NCBI GenBank assembly: GCA_030562195.1
Contig: JAUJPP010000005.1
Span: 41,217,106 to 41,281,105 of the forward strand
From: Nipponacmea schrenckii
Taxonomy: Eukaryota > Mollusca > Gastropoda > Lottiidae
Reading direction: 5' to 3'
Length of the DNA stretch: 64,000 nt
The notes below the pieces were generated by a model. That model saw only the letters and a program-made list of their open reading frames with translations. It did no database searches and was not told where the DNA came from. Shown one piece after another: positions 1 through 11,902 of the stretch; the stretch's first letter is position 1, and every line of letters starts with the position of its first letter. A program made the position numbers and the translations under genes.

Positions 1-245
1 GCTCAGAGGGCAAATAGTTGAACTGTCATCGGAGATCAAGTCCACCAAGTTATGCCCCACCCCGAATAGTATTACTAATTCCATTCTCCTGTCCCCCGAG
101 TCCAGCAAATGGTGCTATGGTATCCATGTCGGAGTTTATTTACAAAGTAAACAAGATATCGTATGGTTTTGTTGTTTTATCTGGCTTAAGTTGAATATTT
201 CACCTTAACCTTATCACCAACAGATCAGATCGCCCAGTCATAGTC

Positions 246-423
246 TACTAATAATACATATAGTATATCTGACCGTTAGTGGAGTCTGATAATACATATA
301 GTAGCCTATATCTGACCGTTAGTGGAGTCTGATAATACATATAGTAGCCTATATCTGACCGTTAGTGGAGTCTGATAATACATATAGTAGCCTATATCTG
401 ACCGTTAGTGGAGTCTGATAAAA
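246..423. repeat. 43-bp minisatellite, 4 copies
   Basis: Four head-to-tail copies of a unit containing CTGACCGTTAGTGGAGTCTG. The GGAGTCTG core recurs at 281, 324, 367 and 410, so the period is exactly 43. The first copy lacks 4 bp (AGCC) that the others have. No coding potential is seen. Confidence 0.93.
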
Positions 424-1933
424 CCGTTAGTCCCTTAGTCCATTATCTTTCATCGTTTTACACCTGAAAAGAAATGGTTAAGAGCATCCTTTGACTATTC
501 AGTGGTTCCTATTCGTTTCTGAGACACGACTGAAAACCCATACCCTGACTTAATTATCTGAACGGGGCAAGTAATATATCCGACGGGCCACTTATGGGTT
601 ATTGGAGAAGGGGGGTGGTGGTCCATTTTTGGGATAGGGGCATTGATTGGCACTATAAGTTTTAAAAATGTGATATTTTTACAAAAGTGATCATAAAAGA
701 GTTTGATTTCATGGAAGTAAATAAAGAAATGTGCGCTTGTCGCGATATAAAGGTGGTCGCTTTTTTTACTTTATAAAAGAGAGGAATTGAAAATAGGAGG
801 TTATAAGTGTCCATGACACATACAAAGACGCCCTCTTCAAACAATTCATGCCATTGTGAAGACGAAAGCTGTAATAATGTCAGCCTGCCCTAGTGAGTAA
901 ATCTGGAACACCAGTTTAAGAGAAACACTTGTTGATATATTTCCTGTATTTTGGTATAAATGATATAATCTGAATATTTCCACATTTCTAAACAGACGGT
1001 GGCGATATTAGCTGGTTAAAGTTGATAACTATTTATACTACATTTCTACATCATAGTCATTGTCTCATCTTATTCAGATGTCTTGATTAATTAGATTACC
1101 CCCTCCCCCCCCGGTATATTCTAAGCATTACTTCCTTATATATATATTGTAAGTTTCACCCCCTCCCCCTTATACATCCGTACAATTACATGCTCCACCC
1201 TCCATGTATCTTAGTTCTATTCATATCTAATCAACCGCCCCTCCCCTTCCCTCCCTCCACACACAAACAAAATCAAAAAATAAATCTAGCAATCATTGAG
1301 TGGTATGTAGGTACTTATGAAAACCGGAAGTGCAATGCAAAGTTTACCAGTACTATTTCTACCGGAAGTCGAGTGCTTTTAGTGAATGGAACAACGTGGT
1401 CATTCTCGATAAGCCTCATTTATAGTTGGGTGATTAATTCTAGATAATATTACACTTTAAGAGAGCTTGTCAACAAGCCGAGAAACTTCTAGCTGGATAA
1501 TTTGTTAACAAAACTTGATCATCTCAAGTTTTGCGTCAGACCTTTTCCAGAGAATTGAAAGTAACTTGGTAACAAACCGGAAGCGCTGGACACTATGATA
1601 CCGAATCATAACGTAAGACAATTTAAGGCGAGAATACGTATTAAAAGGGGGTGGGGTTTGAAAGAGGACAGCAGGCCTATTGGTTTATCACCATTAAGCA
1701 AGATATTTTGTCTGATCAGACCCGTAGTCCAGCTTGATGCTCAAGGGACAAGTAATATATCCGAAGGGGCAATAGATGACTTAAGGATTAACATTGGTCG
1801 GTTGTTAGGATTTTTTAAAGGGGGGGGGGGGCAGATTTTTCGGGTCTAGTCTGATGAATTCATTCTGATCAGATTGTCCGTCTCCCCTGATAGGCACAAT
1901 GTATTTTGACCGGAGACAGGTCGCCATTTGAAT
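424..1933. other. Intergenic, no gene seen
   Basis: AT-rich sequence with C-rich and G-rich tracts (near 1100-1170, 1190-1260 and a G run at about 1823-1834). Two short stretches around 568-586 and 1748-1770 share AGTAATATATCCGA and a following GGGC with one near 4168, suggesting old dispersed repeat copies. GGAAGT motifs of ETS type occur near 1327 and 1363. No open frame resembles a known protein. Confidence 0.5.
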
Positions 1934-2091
1934 AACAGTAAACTATATAAGGTTATAATAACAGTAAACTATATAAGGTTATAATAACAGTAAACTATAT
2001 AAGGTTATAATAACAGTAAACTATATAAGGTTATAATAACAGTAAACTATATAAGGTTATAATAACAGTAAACTATATAAGGTTATAAGGA
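1934..2091. repeat. 26-bp minisatellite, 6 copies
   Basis: Six almost identical copies of a unit built on AACAGTAAACTATATAAGG start at 1934, 1960, 1986, 2012, 2038 and 2064. The array lies inside the sarcospan-like gene, ending about 20 bp from its 5' splice site at 2113/2114 (minus strand), so it is at the start of that intron. Confidence 0.95.
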
Positions 2092-2113
2092 CAATTAAAA
2101 ACAATGTACTTAC

Positions 2114-2518
2114 CGGAAGTCCCGCCCAATATGGCGTCTCTCGAAACGAAATGACAGGGTAATAAAATTCAACATAAAATGCAAGTCCGGTGACCCCACC
2201 GCCAATTAGTAATTGAAGCAAGACCAACAGAATCTGACACCCACAAGCACAGCATCTCCGACAGCAAAAACAGCATCCTCTTCTCCCAGTTGTCATAGTT
2301 ACAGCAGGAGGGGTGTCAACAGGCTTCCTTTTCCCGCGTGTTGGACGATGTGTCGTCGAAAAGTCGTCTGGTGAGAGATTCTGTGGAACTGTCGTCTCCA
2401 AGCCAACCAACATGGACGGTAACTCTGGAGTGCTACGCAATGCTGGATTTTGGCGGGACGATATTAATGTTAATTTAATATTAGAGGTAGAATGGGCTCG
2501 AGGTCGGGTGGTAACCAT
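2114..2518 (-). CDS. SSPN: Sarcospan-like membrane protein, first coding exon
   Basis: Sarcospan is a four-span membrane component of the dystrophin-glycoprotein complex. This exon encodes 135 residues: a polar N-terminal region, a cysteine-rich block (CCFCCRRCCACGC, about residues 83-95), a first membrane segment (about 97-119), then FRETPYWAGLP. The order of cysteine cluster, LLQL-type helix and R-(E/D)-TP-(F/Y)-WAG is the same as in vertebrate sarcospan as known from the family. The first ATG is at 2518. The exon ends in phase 0 at a consensus donor (GTAAGT at 2113-2108), so the remaining three spans lie in later exons that I could not find in 1-2100 and presumably sit outside the window. 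The N-terminal tail is longer than in the human protein and low in complexity. Confidence 0.75.
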
Positions 2519-3547
2519 AGTGATTGATCAATACCACACCTTCGATTAAATCAGAATATTCAACACATGTTATTATGACGTCATTCACAATATTCCCAGA
2601 ATATATGGACAATACTACATGACGTCATGAACAATGGAATACATTATGTGGGTATATTACAATAACACGGTCGACGTCTGGAACTCATTTTCCCGCTAAA
2701 TATCAACATGTTACATTCTCTGCTCGATTTACACTTTTTACAACTTCCTACAACTTCCTACATACCATTCCGTTTGGTTTCTGTGTTTTTATCCCTCGAT
2801 AATTCACTCTAACCTTTTACCAGTCTATCTGTTTTGTCAGTTCCACCACTACAGATATTTATTTGTCTTGGCTTCTTACAGTTTATCTACTTATCTTATT
2901 GAATCAACACCGACGATTAAATTTCTTCAATGGAGTGTTTGTTAAGAATGGAATAGAGAATAAACTGTAACCAAACTGCTAATTACTTCACTAATTAACG
3001 ATTAATTAACATAATAAATGGAATAAAAATGAAATATTTGATAACGATTCTCACTAGTATTTACAAATATAATCCAAGCTGACGTTTCCAGATATTTTAA
3101 ATCGGAATCAGTTCCTGTCTTTGTAATAAATGATTATCTAGTAATATTTCTTTTTGATCCAAATCCAAGATGTCTGCTTTTCAGACTGTCATGGCGACAT
3201 ATGCTTTAAAATCCAAGATGTAAATCTCCATTCTTACAACCTGAACAAGTTACACTCAGTTTCATTACTCAACAAATAATTTCTTCGTCGACGTTTTCCT
3301 TTTATTTCTAAAAATAGCTCCCAGTGGCAGTGGCAGCCGACATATTTTCTCTCACGCGCAGCCAGAATTCTGCTCCTGTTGTTATTTAGACGCCTGTTGT
3401 AATCAACATGGAATGAGGCCACGCGTATCCATATCAACACCTTTCATTATCTCTCTTTACACATGTAATTAGGGGAATAAAGCGGTATATACATGTATGA
3501 TTTGGTATTTTATGTTTGTATTCTTCAGAATTTAAACCCTGTTTCCC
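2519..3547. other. 5' flank of the sarcospan-like gene, no gene seen
   Basis: AT-rich sequence upstream of the minus-strand exon. It contains a repeated ACGTCAT motif (2578, 2621), which resembles a CRE/ATF half-site and could be promoter-proximal for the minus-strand gene; this is only suggestive. No recognisable protein or RNA gene. Confidence 0.4.
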
Positions 3548-3690
3548 CCTTGTCAGTGATGCAGGTCGGAGGTACTATCGTGGAGAAATCGTCTAGTCGA
3601 TGGGACAATTGACCGAGGCACCATGTGCAGGTTATGTCACTGCAAAATATGTTTTTTATTTCACACTGCATGTTACTACAGGGATGTATC
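3548..3690 (+). mobile_element. Truncated SINE body fragment
   Basis: The stretch with GATGCAGGTCGGAGG, GATGGGACA and ACCGAGGCACC aligns in order with the better preserved SINE at 46485-46840 (GATGCAGGTCGGGGGG, GATGGGACAGTATACCGAG). The tRNA-like head is missing here, so this is a 5'-truncated copy. Confidence 0.6.
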
Positions 3691-3810
3691 CAAATCGTAT
3701 ACGGAAAAGAAGGATGTAAAGCACGTTTTTGTTACGTGCACGAAATTATCAGGACGGCAACTACTTTAATTAATTGCAAATTTCATTTTCAAATTCCAAA
3801 CATTCAGTAA

Positions 3811-4325
3811 CTCCTGTTCGCCCCCCATCCCCTAGTGTTACCTAGATATGCCACTGTTTTATATGAAAGTGTAGTAGATTTATTACAGACTCCAATATAA
3901 ACAATGAAATTATTATACGATGTAAATATAAAGTGTAAGTGTTGTTGTTCGTCAGCTTGTATCAAACAGTAAGTCCTATAGATGATAGGGGTTGACATAG
4001 AAAGTGTTCCTCTCCGTGGACTTAAGTGAATGGGGGCTACCCCCAGGAATTAAAAAAAAATACACTCCTGAAGTCGGAGACCCCTTTGTTAGTCAATTTA
4101 ATGCCTGTTTACAGAAATCACAAGACAACTGTAATCCCTGGACAGACCTGATTGTTTGGAGATCCATGTAATATATCCTGAGGGACAATGGGTATGGTCT
4201 TATTTGAAGGAGTGAAATGCTAATAGCTCCTTGAGTTTCTAGTCTTTTTGAGTTTCCGACGTATTATTGAACTCAGAGAAACTATTTTCTAAGAACTGAA
4301 TGAAGACTTTCTTGATTGCGACTAA
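3811..4325. other. Intergenic, no gene seen
   Basis: Low-complexity AT-rich DNA with an A run near 4048. No coding or RNA signal recognised. Confidence 0.4.
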
Positions 4326-4405
4326 AAGAATGGTCAATATGTGTATATATTCATCAGTGAACTTACCTGGTATCATAAAGTATCAGAATCCTGTAAAATC
4401 TGGAA
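4326..4405 (-). repeat. Dispersed repeat copy (family of 13475-13545)
   Basis: The reverse complement matches 13475-13545 over about 75 bp at roughly 90% identity by eye, sharing TTCACTGATGAATATATAC and CATATTGACCATTCTT. This is an interspersed repeat in opposite orientation at the two loci. Confidence 0.8.
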
Positions 4406-4549
4406 AACTCACAAAACTAAAGTAATAATTTAAAAACACTCAATCAATTTATTAAGCATTTTTCAATCACCAATTACATTTTTAATGATAATTACTAAGT
4501 TTATTGGATTTATCGGATTATAAAAAAAATTCAAGTCTCTGAGACAATT

Positions 4550-5850
4550 CTAGATGGGTTTTTGAGGCTGGACCCTTAATTTTAGGGGTCTAGGCCTCTA
4601 GCTCAAAGAGGGTTCATTTCCCAGGGATGAAATTTTGACATCATCTAAAGTTTAAAAAGATACAAGTGCCTGCGAAATTTCAAAGCTCTCGGACAATTCC
4701 TTGTGTACGTTTTGGGGGCCCAAAAAATATGACAACTATTGGTACAAACCTTTCGACAACAGATCTCTTGTTTATTATTTTTTCTTGTTAATATGCTACT
4801 AGGTCAACTGTTTACGGGAGACCACTCGTGTCTTTTTTTGCCCAAAAGGGTAGTTTAGTGGCAGGGGGGAGTCTTTTGGACATTTTCATCGTCTTTGGCG
4901 CCATTTTTTGGACCAAATAGGTAATGTTCATAAATACACTTATCATTAGAACTACACAAATGGACAGGTTGGGGAATCTAGGTCAATGTATTTTCCACTC
5001 GTCTTCACGGGAAATGACTCGTTTTTTTTACTTTTGATTTTTCTTATTTTTTTTTAGTTAGGGCTAAATAATTCTTTTATTACCCTCATTTAACTGTAGC
5101 TTCTTGATGGTGGACCTCGGTAATTATTGTCCATATATTTTAGTACTCATTTTCGTACCTGACCTTATATTGAAACTCAAAAACTATATATTCTAAGCAA
5201 TTAAACTTTTCATCCCTATTGACATTGTTTATGGTATACTATTTATCAGGACTTATGGTTATAAAGAAAAATCCTGAAAATCTGATAGCTCATTTATGAT
5301 TAATTTTATCTAAGCTTTGTCAATCATCCAATAATTTGACCATTAGGTTAAAAGATAATTATTAAGCTTATATTTACGTTTTCCAAAAAAATGACAACGT
5401 CAACTTGACACAATTCTGATCTTTTTCTGAATCCTTAATTTTAGGGGTTACCACCTTTTTTTGCTCAAAAGGGTTATTTCAGTGGCATGGAATTTTGACA
5501 TTTTCATGTTTTGCAGCATATAGTGCGACCGAAATAAAGCTCTCAAAATACACTGTAATAGAAAAAAATACGGTTGGAATCTCAATTATTGTTACACTCT
5601 TTACACAGATCTCTTTTTATTATTTTTTTCTATTTTAATATAGCTAAAAAATTATTTATGACCAACTTTCTGCTTTTGAGTTGCCCTAATAAGCAACAAA
5701 ATCATTTTGAACATTTTCACGCTACCCATATTTTTGAACAAATAGGTAATTCAGGCATACCTGATCGATTAATACAATAGGACAAGTTGGAAAATTGAAA
5801 GAATCTATAATGTATTTTCCATCATCTTACGAAGAGACCATCGCTCCATA
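4550..5850. repeat. Diverged long-period repeat
   Basis: Several landmarks recur with many substitutions: CTTAATTTTAGGGGT (4572 and 5437), a segment AAAAGGGT...AGTGGCA...TTTTGACATTTTCAT (around 4850 and 5470), and GGACA(A/G)GTTGG followed by TGTATTTTCCA(C/T) (about 4961 and 5781). The pattern suggests an old duplicated block or a low-copy satellite. No coding sequence is seen. Confidence 0.45.
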
Positions 5851-6116
5851 TGTTTTTATACTAGGTTTTACATAATCTTTACTACTCAATTTCAGCCTCT
5901 AATTTCTATAAAGTCCATAGTATTTTGATACTACCAATTATATTAACAATCATAACCTGCTATATATTACATACATACCTACATATATATTTGTTAGACT
6001 TGTCATATTTTTGTTTACCTTTGGACATATATTTTTTTACCAGAGTTTTACTTTATATTTTTATACCTACCTGCCTTATATTTTTTATTAACTCATTCCC
6101 TAGTTTAGGCTTAACC

Positions 6117-8004
6117 ATGCCGCTTGATGTCAAAGTGTGCCCTATGTGCAGTATAGGGGTTTGCAAACTCAAGCGGCATCTACAGGGAGTGCATGATATG
6201 ACAGAGGAAGAAGCTGGCATATTGTGCACCTCAGTGAACTTGGCAGGTAGGGTCAAGGGGGAGTGTCTGTTATGCTGCAGGCATGTCTCGCAAATGTCAC
6301 ACCATTTCATAAATTTTCACGGAATGATCGGGGGGGGGGGGGGGTAGTAAAGAATAGAAACGCTTACTGGCCCGGACGAATCGAGGAGACACTTCTAGTG
6401 ACACGGATGTGGAGGAGGAGGTCGCTAGTCTGGGCCAGTCAGCTTCTGCTGCTGCCCCTGAGCACCCCCCTACTACAGAGAGGCCCATATTACATGGGAG
6501 GAGGACCCGCAGCCTGGGGGAGGGTCCCAATACCCAGCTCTTGGACAATTTCCTAAAGGTCTTAATGGCACTAGACAAGCAAGATATGTCACTGAAAAAT
6601 TCCACGCAACATCGAAACCAGATTGAAAACGTCTGGATGAGTTCGAAAACGCCGCCTTCTCTGGATGACTGGTTGCAGCCAAAAAAGTTAGTAGTCCCTT
6701 CCCTGACGGAGGAGAAAGAAAAGGGGATTTACAAAGCCAACACCCTTCGTAGCTATATATGCAGTGTTCGGCTTTTCATTCTTTTCCTCCGTCAGGTAAA
6801 GATTTTAACATATGAGGGCAAAGGGGGGTGGTTGACCTCGTTGGTTAACAATGATCGAAATCTCAAGAAGAAAGAAGTAGTGGAGACGGGCCAGTACAGA
6901 GACAGGGCCGCCTCCCTACTTCTTTCAGCCGCCGACTTTGAAAGCATCAGAAAGGGTGGGAGGTACAAAGTTGGATGTAACACCATATTAACCATGCCCG
7001 AGTCCACCACCCTGACTGACATGCATCCTTCACTGCACTGTGGCAGAGTTTAGATCGGCGAGGTATGTGTCTGAGTCCGACAGTTGGGTGTTAGGGGTGC
7101 ACCGCCATAAGACCCAGCGGGCCGGAAGTGCCAAGACTATAATTCCTAGTGAAAAATTTGATTTGTTTAAACGATATGATCGCGTCTCCCGGTCCGCTGC
7201 GGCCGAGTCCGAAGCCTTCAATGGATGCGGCACGGAGCTGCCATGACTTGTGATGTATTTTTGCCTATGTTTCACTACTAATGATATCTTTATTTTTCTA
7301 TTAGGTGGTATGGCAATGGCTGTTCTATGCATAGGACGCCATTTATACGGCAATACCTTTCCGATCAAAAGAAATCTGTGTGCGCTACTCAGATCAGGAA
7401 GGCTGTAGTAAGCACCCTCTGCCGTACCAATCCAGACTTGGCCCCTGATCTTGGTAAGTAGATAAGCCACTCTGCTAAAACACAACGCATTAAATACCAA
7501 CAGGGGCTAAGTCTAGAGAGGTTCGCCGAACTCTCTCGGGTCATTCAGAATAGGGACGCACTGCCACTCCCTCAGCCACCGTCACCTCCGGTACTCTGGA
7601 GGCTAGTATAGACGACGAGGGTACTGTGGGGAGTGGTAGTGTCCCGTCAACCTCTGCTACCGTGAGTGAGGATACTAGTAGGGTTAGTCTTATCCCCAAG
7701 AGACCCACACTTGTTAGTCTCACCCCCAAGAGACCCACACATGTTAGTCTCACCCCCAAGAGACCCACACTTGTTAGTCTCACCCCCAAGAGACCCACAC
7801 TTGTTAGTCTCACCCCCAAGAGACCCACACTTGTTAGTCTCACCCCCCAAGATACCCACACTTGTTAGTCTCACCCCCAGGAGACCAACACTTGTTAGTC
7901 TCCCCCCGTCTTTTGTCTCCCCCAAGAGACCCACACTTGTTAGTCTCACCCCCAAGATACCCACACTTGTTAGTCTCACTCCCCAGAGACCCACACCTAT
8001 TAGC
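6117..8004 (+). pseudogene. Decayed C2H2 zinc-finger/tyrosine-recombinase-like gene
   Basis: Likely a former transposon-related tyrosine recombinase, seen by inference from motif order. ATG at 6117 opens two C2H2-type fingers with the same C-X2-C-X9-H-X4-H spacing (CPMC...H...H and CLLC...H...H). A 15-G run (6330-6344) breaks the frame. In the next frame (from about 6355 to 7030) comes a helical segment with ANTLRSYICSVRLFILFL, like the core-binding region of these proteins. About 13 extra bases near 7022-7036 shift frame again into TVAEF...HRHKTQRAGSA, a catalytic-domain-like block ending at a stop near 7244. A further exon from 7304 (acceptor TTCTATTAG) runs to a donor GTAAGT at 7454, and after an intron ending at 7502 the frame continues, through one TAG (about 7547), into a Ser/Thr-rich tail and the 30-bp coding repeat. 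At least four lesions are present. The exact family (Crypton-like or other) is uncertain. Confidence 0.5.
7684..8004 (+). repeat. 30-bp minisatellite in coding phase
   Basis: About eleven copies of a 30-bp unit containing CCCACACTTGTTAGTCTCAC. Because 30 is divisible by 3 each copy adds a ten-residue PKRPTLVSLT block to the frame that follows the recombinase-like exons. The first five or six copies are nearly perfect; later ones carry 1-bp changes (extra C near 7847) and a shorter interruption near 7905-7920, so the frame is lost at the distal end. Confidence 0.9.
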
Positions 8005-8039
8005 AATTCTGTTATGTTATTTATGGCAACAGGTTTATC

Positions 8040-8207
8040 TATTGATGAATATATGCTTGTTTAAAATTTTATCTTCATTCTAAGACGCAGGATCACCAGT
8101 AACAACATATCCAGTTACCCGGATTGAAGTGGAGGAGTGATGTTAATCAATATGTACTATTACCACTTCATTCTAAGACGCAGGATCACCAGTAACAACA
8201 TGTCCAG
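8040..8207 (+). repeat. 42-bp direct repeat and MITE-end-like sequence
   Basis: CTTCATTCTAAGACGCAGG and the following 23 bp occur at 8073-8114 and again at 8166-8207 with one mismatch. The first copy is preceded by GATGAATATATGC and TTTAAAATTTTAT, an arrangement shared with 13500-13585 and, in part, with the right end of the MITE at 41170-41207. Confidence 0.75.
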
Positions 8208-9235
8208 CTGGCTGATGTACGATTCAGAGCAGCAACATTAAGAATGGTTTGTGACGATATCGCTTGATATTGTAAAGATGATACAGCAATTAAGAAACTT
8301 AACATTAATTGAATTAAAAAAAGAGATATTTTGTGAGAATCAAACACCGTGTTTACTTCAAACGTTTTCTTCAGTAGGATTTTGATGAAACGAAAAGTTT
8401 TATATTGACTCGAAATGTTGAACTGTATTTTCTAATATTTAAGAGTTGTGTATTAACTGTAATATTATATATCTATGACATAGTTTATGGCGCTTTATGT
8501 GGTTCAAAATAGGCCTATATATTTTAAAAATTACCTTGTCAAACAGCGCAATAAAGGTAACTTCGTTTATTGCTTAAAGTTTATATACATATAAAGGCGG
8601 ACTGCGTGTAGTGACAAGAAAGAATGTTTATTGTATGATTTGAAACGTCGCTTATTGATTGTCGATTGTATTGAATCCAGAAAATTTATTGTAATTGTAA
8701 ATAATCAGTATAGATCACGTGATTAAAAAAAAATTCTCACATATTTTTACTTACCCTGTCCTAGGAATGTTATAGGTAATGTTAGTTATAAATCAAAACT
8801 GGATTATTGTCGAACCGTTGTTTTAATTTGCATATTCTCTATTTTGTAAGTAATTATTTTTAATATAGTAAATCTTTCTATATAAATATCTTTTGATCTA
8901 GGATACTTTTATATTTCTATTCCCTTTTGTGAAATCCATTCCCCCTGTCCCGCCTAGTCTTAGGGCTGCAACGATTCCTGAACGATTCCTTAATTATTTA
9001 TAATAGTAATCATACGAACAGTCATTCCTTTGGAAAAGAAAGCTCATAATGTGTTTAAAACTACTTAAGCATAATATCAAAATATGATATTTTTTTTTCA
9101 TTTGTCGATAAATTAAAATAAATCAAAACATTTTTATTTTACAAATAATACGAGAAAAGTAAATTTCTAATATCCTATAACGACACAATTTCTTTTTTAA
9201 ATACGCGAAGATTTCGCGTTCTTAGAAAAATAAAG
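8208..9235. other. Intergenic, no gene seen
   Basis: Strongly AT-rich. No conserved frame, RNA gene or array recognised. Confidence 0.4.
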
Positions 9236-9440
9236 GGAGGTAATCAAATATCAGAATTTAACATGGAAACAGAATTAATGCCATCTATTTCCATGTTAAA
9301 TCATAAAATTCAACCTGCTATAACTTTTTCCAGAAATCTCGTTTTCGTTTTCTAACTTTCCAATATGTCACATGAAAGCCTGGCCAATACTTAGTTTTTG
9401 CAAAAAAAAAATTCAATATAGCATGACCATGAAATCTTGA
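9236..9440 (-). mobile_element. Dispersed repeat family A, truncated copy
   Basis: The reverse complement carries TTGGCCAGGCTTTCATGTGA, then GAGATTTCTGGAAAAAG and a GGTTGAATTTTATGATTTA block, in the same order as two longer copies at 22240-22660 and 45465-45890. No terminal repeats or coding region could be defined. Confidence 0.8.
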
Positions 9441-9467
9441 ACTAGTCAAAATGAAAGTAGACTACTA

Positions 9468-9552
9468 CCGGGGAGGTCGAAAACTCGGACTTCTCGGAAT
9501 CCTAGGATTGTCGCATCCTAAGAATTCTAAGTCCGAGTTTTCGACCTCCCGG
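9468..9552. repeat. Long hairpin (foldback), about 37-40-bp arms
   Basis: Left arm 9468-9507 and right arm 9516-9552 are imperfect reverse complements, both containing AGGTCGAAAACTCGGACTT in the left-arm sense, with an 8-base loop. Further partial copies of GAAAACTCGGAAT follow to about 9660. It could be a MITE foldback; I see no clear target duplication. Confidence 0.85.
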
Positions 9553-9664
9553 TATACTCGGAATCGATTCTTAGGAATTAAAATTTCCGAGTTTTCTATC
9601 TTGCTCTATTTGAAAACCGAAAACTCGGAATTGATTCCTAAAAATTAAAAAATCGGAATTTTGA

Positions 9665-10383
9665 ACACCCCAGTATTTGTGAATATTTGATGTATTGTGT
9701 ATTATGAACTTAAAACCTCTAAAGTCTATGTTTTTGGATTGTTCTTATTGAGCATCATTATGTATTCTTACAGTTGTAGTTTTATTTTGAAACTTCTTGA
9801 TAGATTTCTTCTTTGTTAAATTTTGATAAGATATGTCACTTGGCGAGTTTTGTTAGAAGGGCATGCTCACCCTTCCGGAACACCTGGTTGTAACAGATTT
9901 ATGTTCAAATATGTAACATTCTAATTCGGATAGGCTATAACTTCACATTTACGTGGACTCTCCGAAAGGGAGCCAAATTGACGCGCAAAGAATTGTATCA
10001 AATGGTTTCGATCTCCCCCAGATTTGTGTGATTTAAAGTAATTATAAATTTACAGCAATGGTAAGAAATACATTATACAAAAAATCATAATGCTAACTTA
10101 GTGAAGTGTAACCCTACTTTCGCTTTTATTATCTCTGAAACTCTTTAGTAATTATTTTAATGATTCTTCAACCTGTATAAAAGGTAAATTAATAATGAAG
10201 GGTCTATGCCAATAATTTCAGTTTATTGGAAAAATATTAATTTATACAGGAACTGAAATACGGTAAACACCATCATCATAATAAGCTAAATACAAATATT
10301 TTCACAATGGCAGCGATGTTGAATTTCCCACCTGAACGCGATATACCTCGTGTTTACCATTTCCATGTGGGAAACACCATACA
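9665..10383. other. Intergenic, no gene seen
   Basis: AT-rich sequence without a recognised gene or array. A GTTTACC/CGTGTTTACCAT motif recurs near 10260 and 10350. Confidence 0.35.
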
Positions 10384-10549
10384 CCCTAGTGATAATGAAT
10401 AGGCCCTAGTGATAATGAATAGGCCCTAGTGATAATGAATAGGCCCTAGTGATAATGAATAGGCCCTAGTGATAATGAATAGGCCCTTGTGATAATGAAT
10501 AGGCCCTAGTGATAATGAATAGGCCCTAGTGATAATGAATAGGCCCTAC
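10384..10549. repeat. 20-bp minisatellite, 8 copies
   Basis: Eight exact 20-bp steps of CCCTAGTGATAATGAATAGG, with a single substitution in the sixth copy (CCCTT). The first copy is preceded by CAACA-type unique sequence and the last ends in CCCTACC. Confidence 0.97.
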
Positions 10550-10724
10550 CTCAAGTCCTCCTATAACAAAACAATTATGCATATACATATGCGCTCTGTA
10601 CTTCCGCATACAAGCCTACTTCGAGGGAAAAAACCACAGCATTGTTTGTACTAAACTAGTATCAGTTATTGGCCTTTTTTTTTGAAAACGCCTTCAATGT
10701 TTTGGTTCATAAATATTCGTGAAT

Positions 10725-11310
10725 GCACAATTCTTGGCACAAATATTTACAGATTTTGACAAAACTTGCTGAAATCGTTTATTATCGCCCAAGGGTGAAC
10801 CTTATATTTTGAATATGAATTGTTGTCCTTATCCTGTAAAATGCGTTCGATAGTTGTCTCGTAAACACTCTACACGGCACAAGTATTTACAGATTTCGAC
10901 GAAACTTGCTGAAATTGTTTATTTTCGCTCAAGAGTGAACCCTATATTTTGAATATGAATTGTTGCCCTTGTTCTTTAAAATGCGTTCGATAGTTGTCTC
11001 GTAAACACTCTACAAGGCACAATTCTTGATGGATTTTAAGAACCTTGGTTAGAGTATTTGTTATCACCCAAGGATGAACCCTATTGAAAATCAGATAAAT
11101 CAAAAAAATTTTAATATCATCTCGTCCAAATTTTTCGATCGTAAACATTCTAGAAGGCAGAATTCTTTACAGATTTTGACAGAGGCGTTGAAATTGTTAA
11201 AATTTGTAAACTGTTTAATAATTATTGTCCTTGTTCTTCAAAAATATTTCGATTTTTGGCTTGTAAACACTCCACAAGGCACAATTCTTTATGGATTTTG
11301 ATGAAAGTTG
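10725..11310. repeat. Diverged ~140-bp tandem repeat
   Basis: The landmark GGCACAA followed by TTTACAGATTTTGA-type sequence occurs at about 10735, 10875, 11016, 11155 and 11278, i.e. spacings near 140. Between landmarks come CTTGCTGAAAT, CCAAGGGTGAACC, TGTTGTCCTT and TCGTAAACACTC. Copies are diverged, so this is an old tandem block. Confidence 0.75.
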
Positions 11311-11849
11311 TTGACATTTTTTTTTTATTTAATATAAACACATCCTGCTACTACAACTTGTATTATCAATATAATCACTACAGTTTATTATTTTGGAAGT
11401 TTTAGAAATATGACAGTTAATTTTTAAAATATGAAGCAAAAGTATCTAGGTAGAAAATTAGTGTTATAAATTTGTTTCAGCAGTAATTCAATTTCATGGG
11501 ACTAAGGAGTACTTATTTCTTTGAAAATAAACACATTGTGCTATAATGGCTATAACTAGGATACAACAAACAACAGATAGAACTATAATAACTTTCCAAT
11601 CTGAAAAAAATAAAACACCTCCATATAGTAACGTTATATCAACATCAAAATCATGGAAAGCGGTGAAGGCAGGGGGTTTCCAATCTTTTTCTTTGTATTA
11701 CCCGTTTTGGGATTCTTGATTGAAAACAATACCCCATTTCTATCACTGATCATTGACATATCGCGAACTTCAAACTCCTTTTCAAATACTCATTTAAAAC
11801 TAACTGGTTCAACTGCCTTATCATGATGGATTTTAGCGTATATTTGGCA
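11311..11849. other. Downstream of the TNFR-like exon, no gene seen
   Basis: AT-rich. It may hold further 3' exons (membrane segment, cytoplasmic region) of the minus-strand TNFR-like gene, but I could not identify one with confidence. Confidence 0.35.
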
Positions 11850-11902
11850 TCAAAGACCATATAAATAGTCTCTGAGGTCAGTAACAATGTTAATTAAATT
11901 AC

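Noticed and set aside
662..844. 60-codon minus-strand frame near the window start as a further sarcospan exon
   Set aside because: No match to the remaining sarcospan spans and no fitting splice signals.
6053..6605. Minus-strand frames opposite the zinc-finger gene
   Set aside because: They overlap a plus-strand gene with clear zinc-finger spacing and show no family features.
7541..8006. Minus-strand frames with repeated GVRLTSVGLL
   Set aside because: Antisense of the 30-bp minisatellite; the plus-strand frame continues from the upstream gene and is the better explanation.
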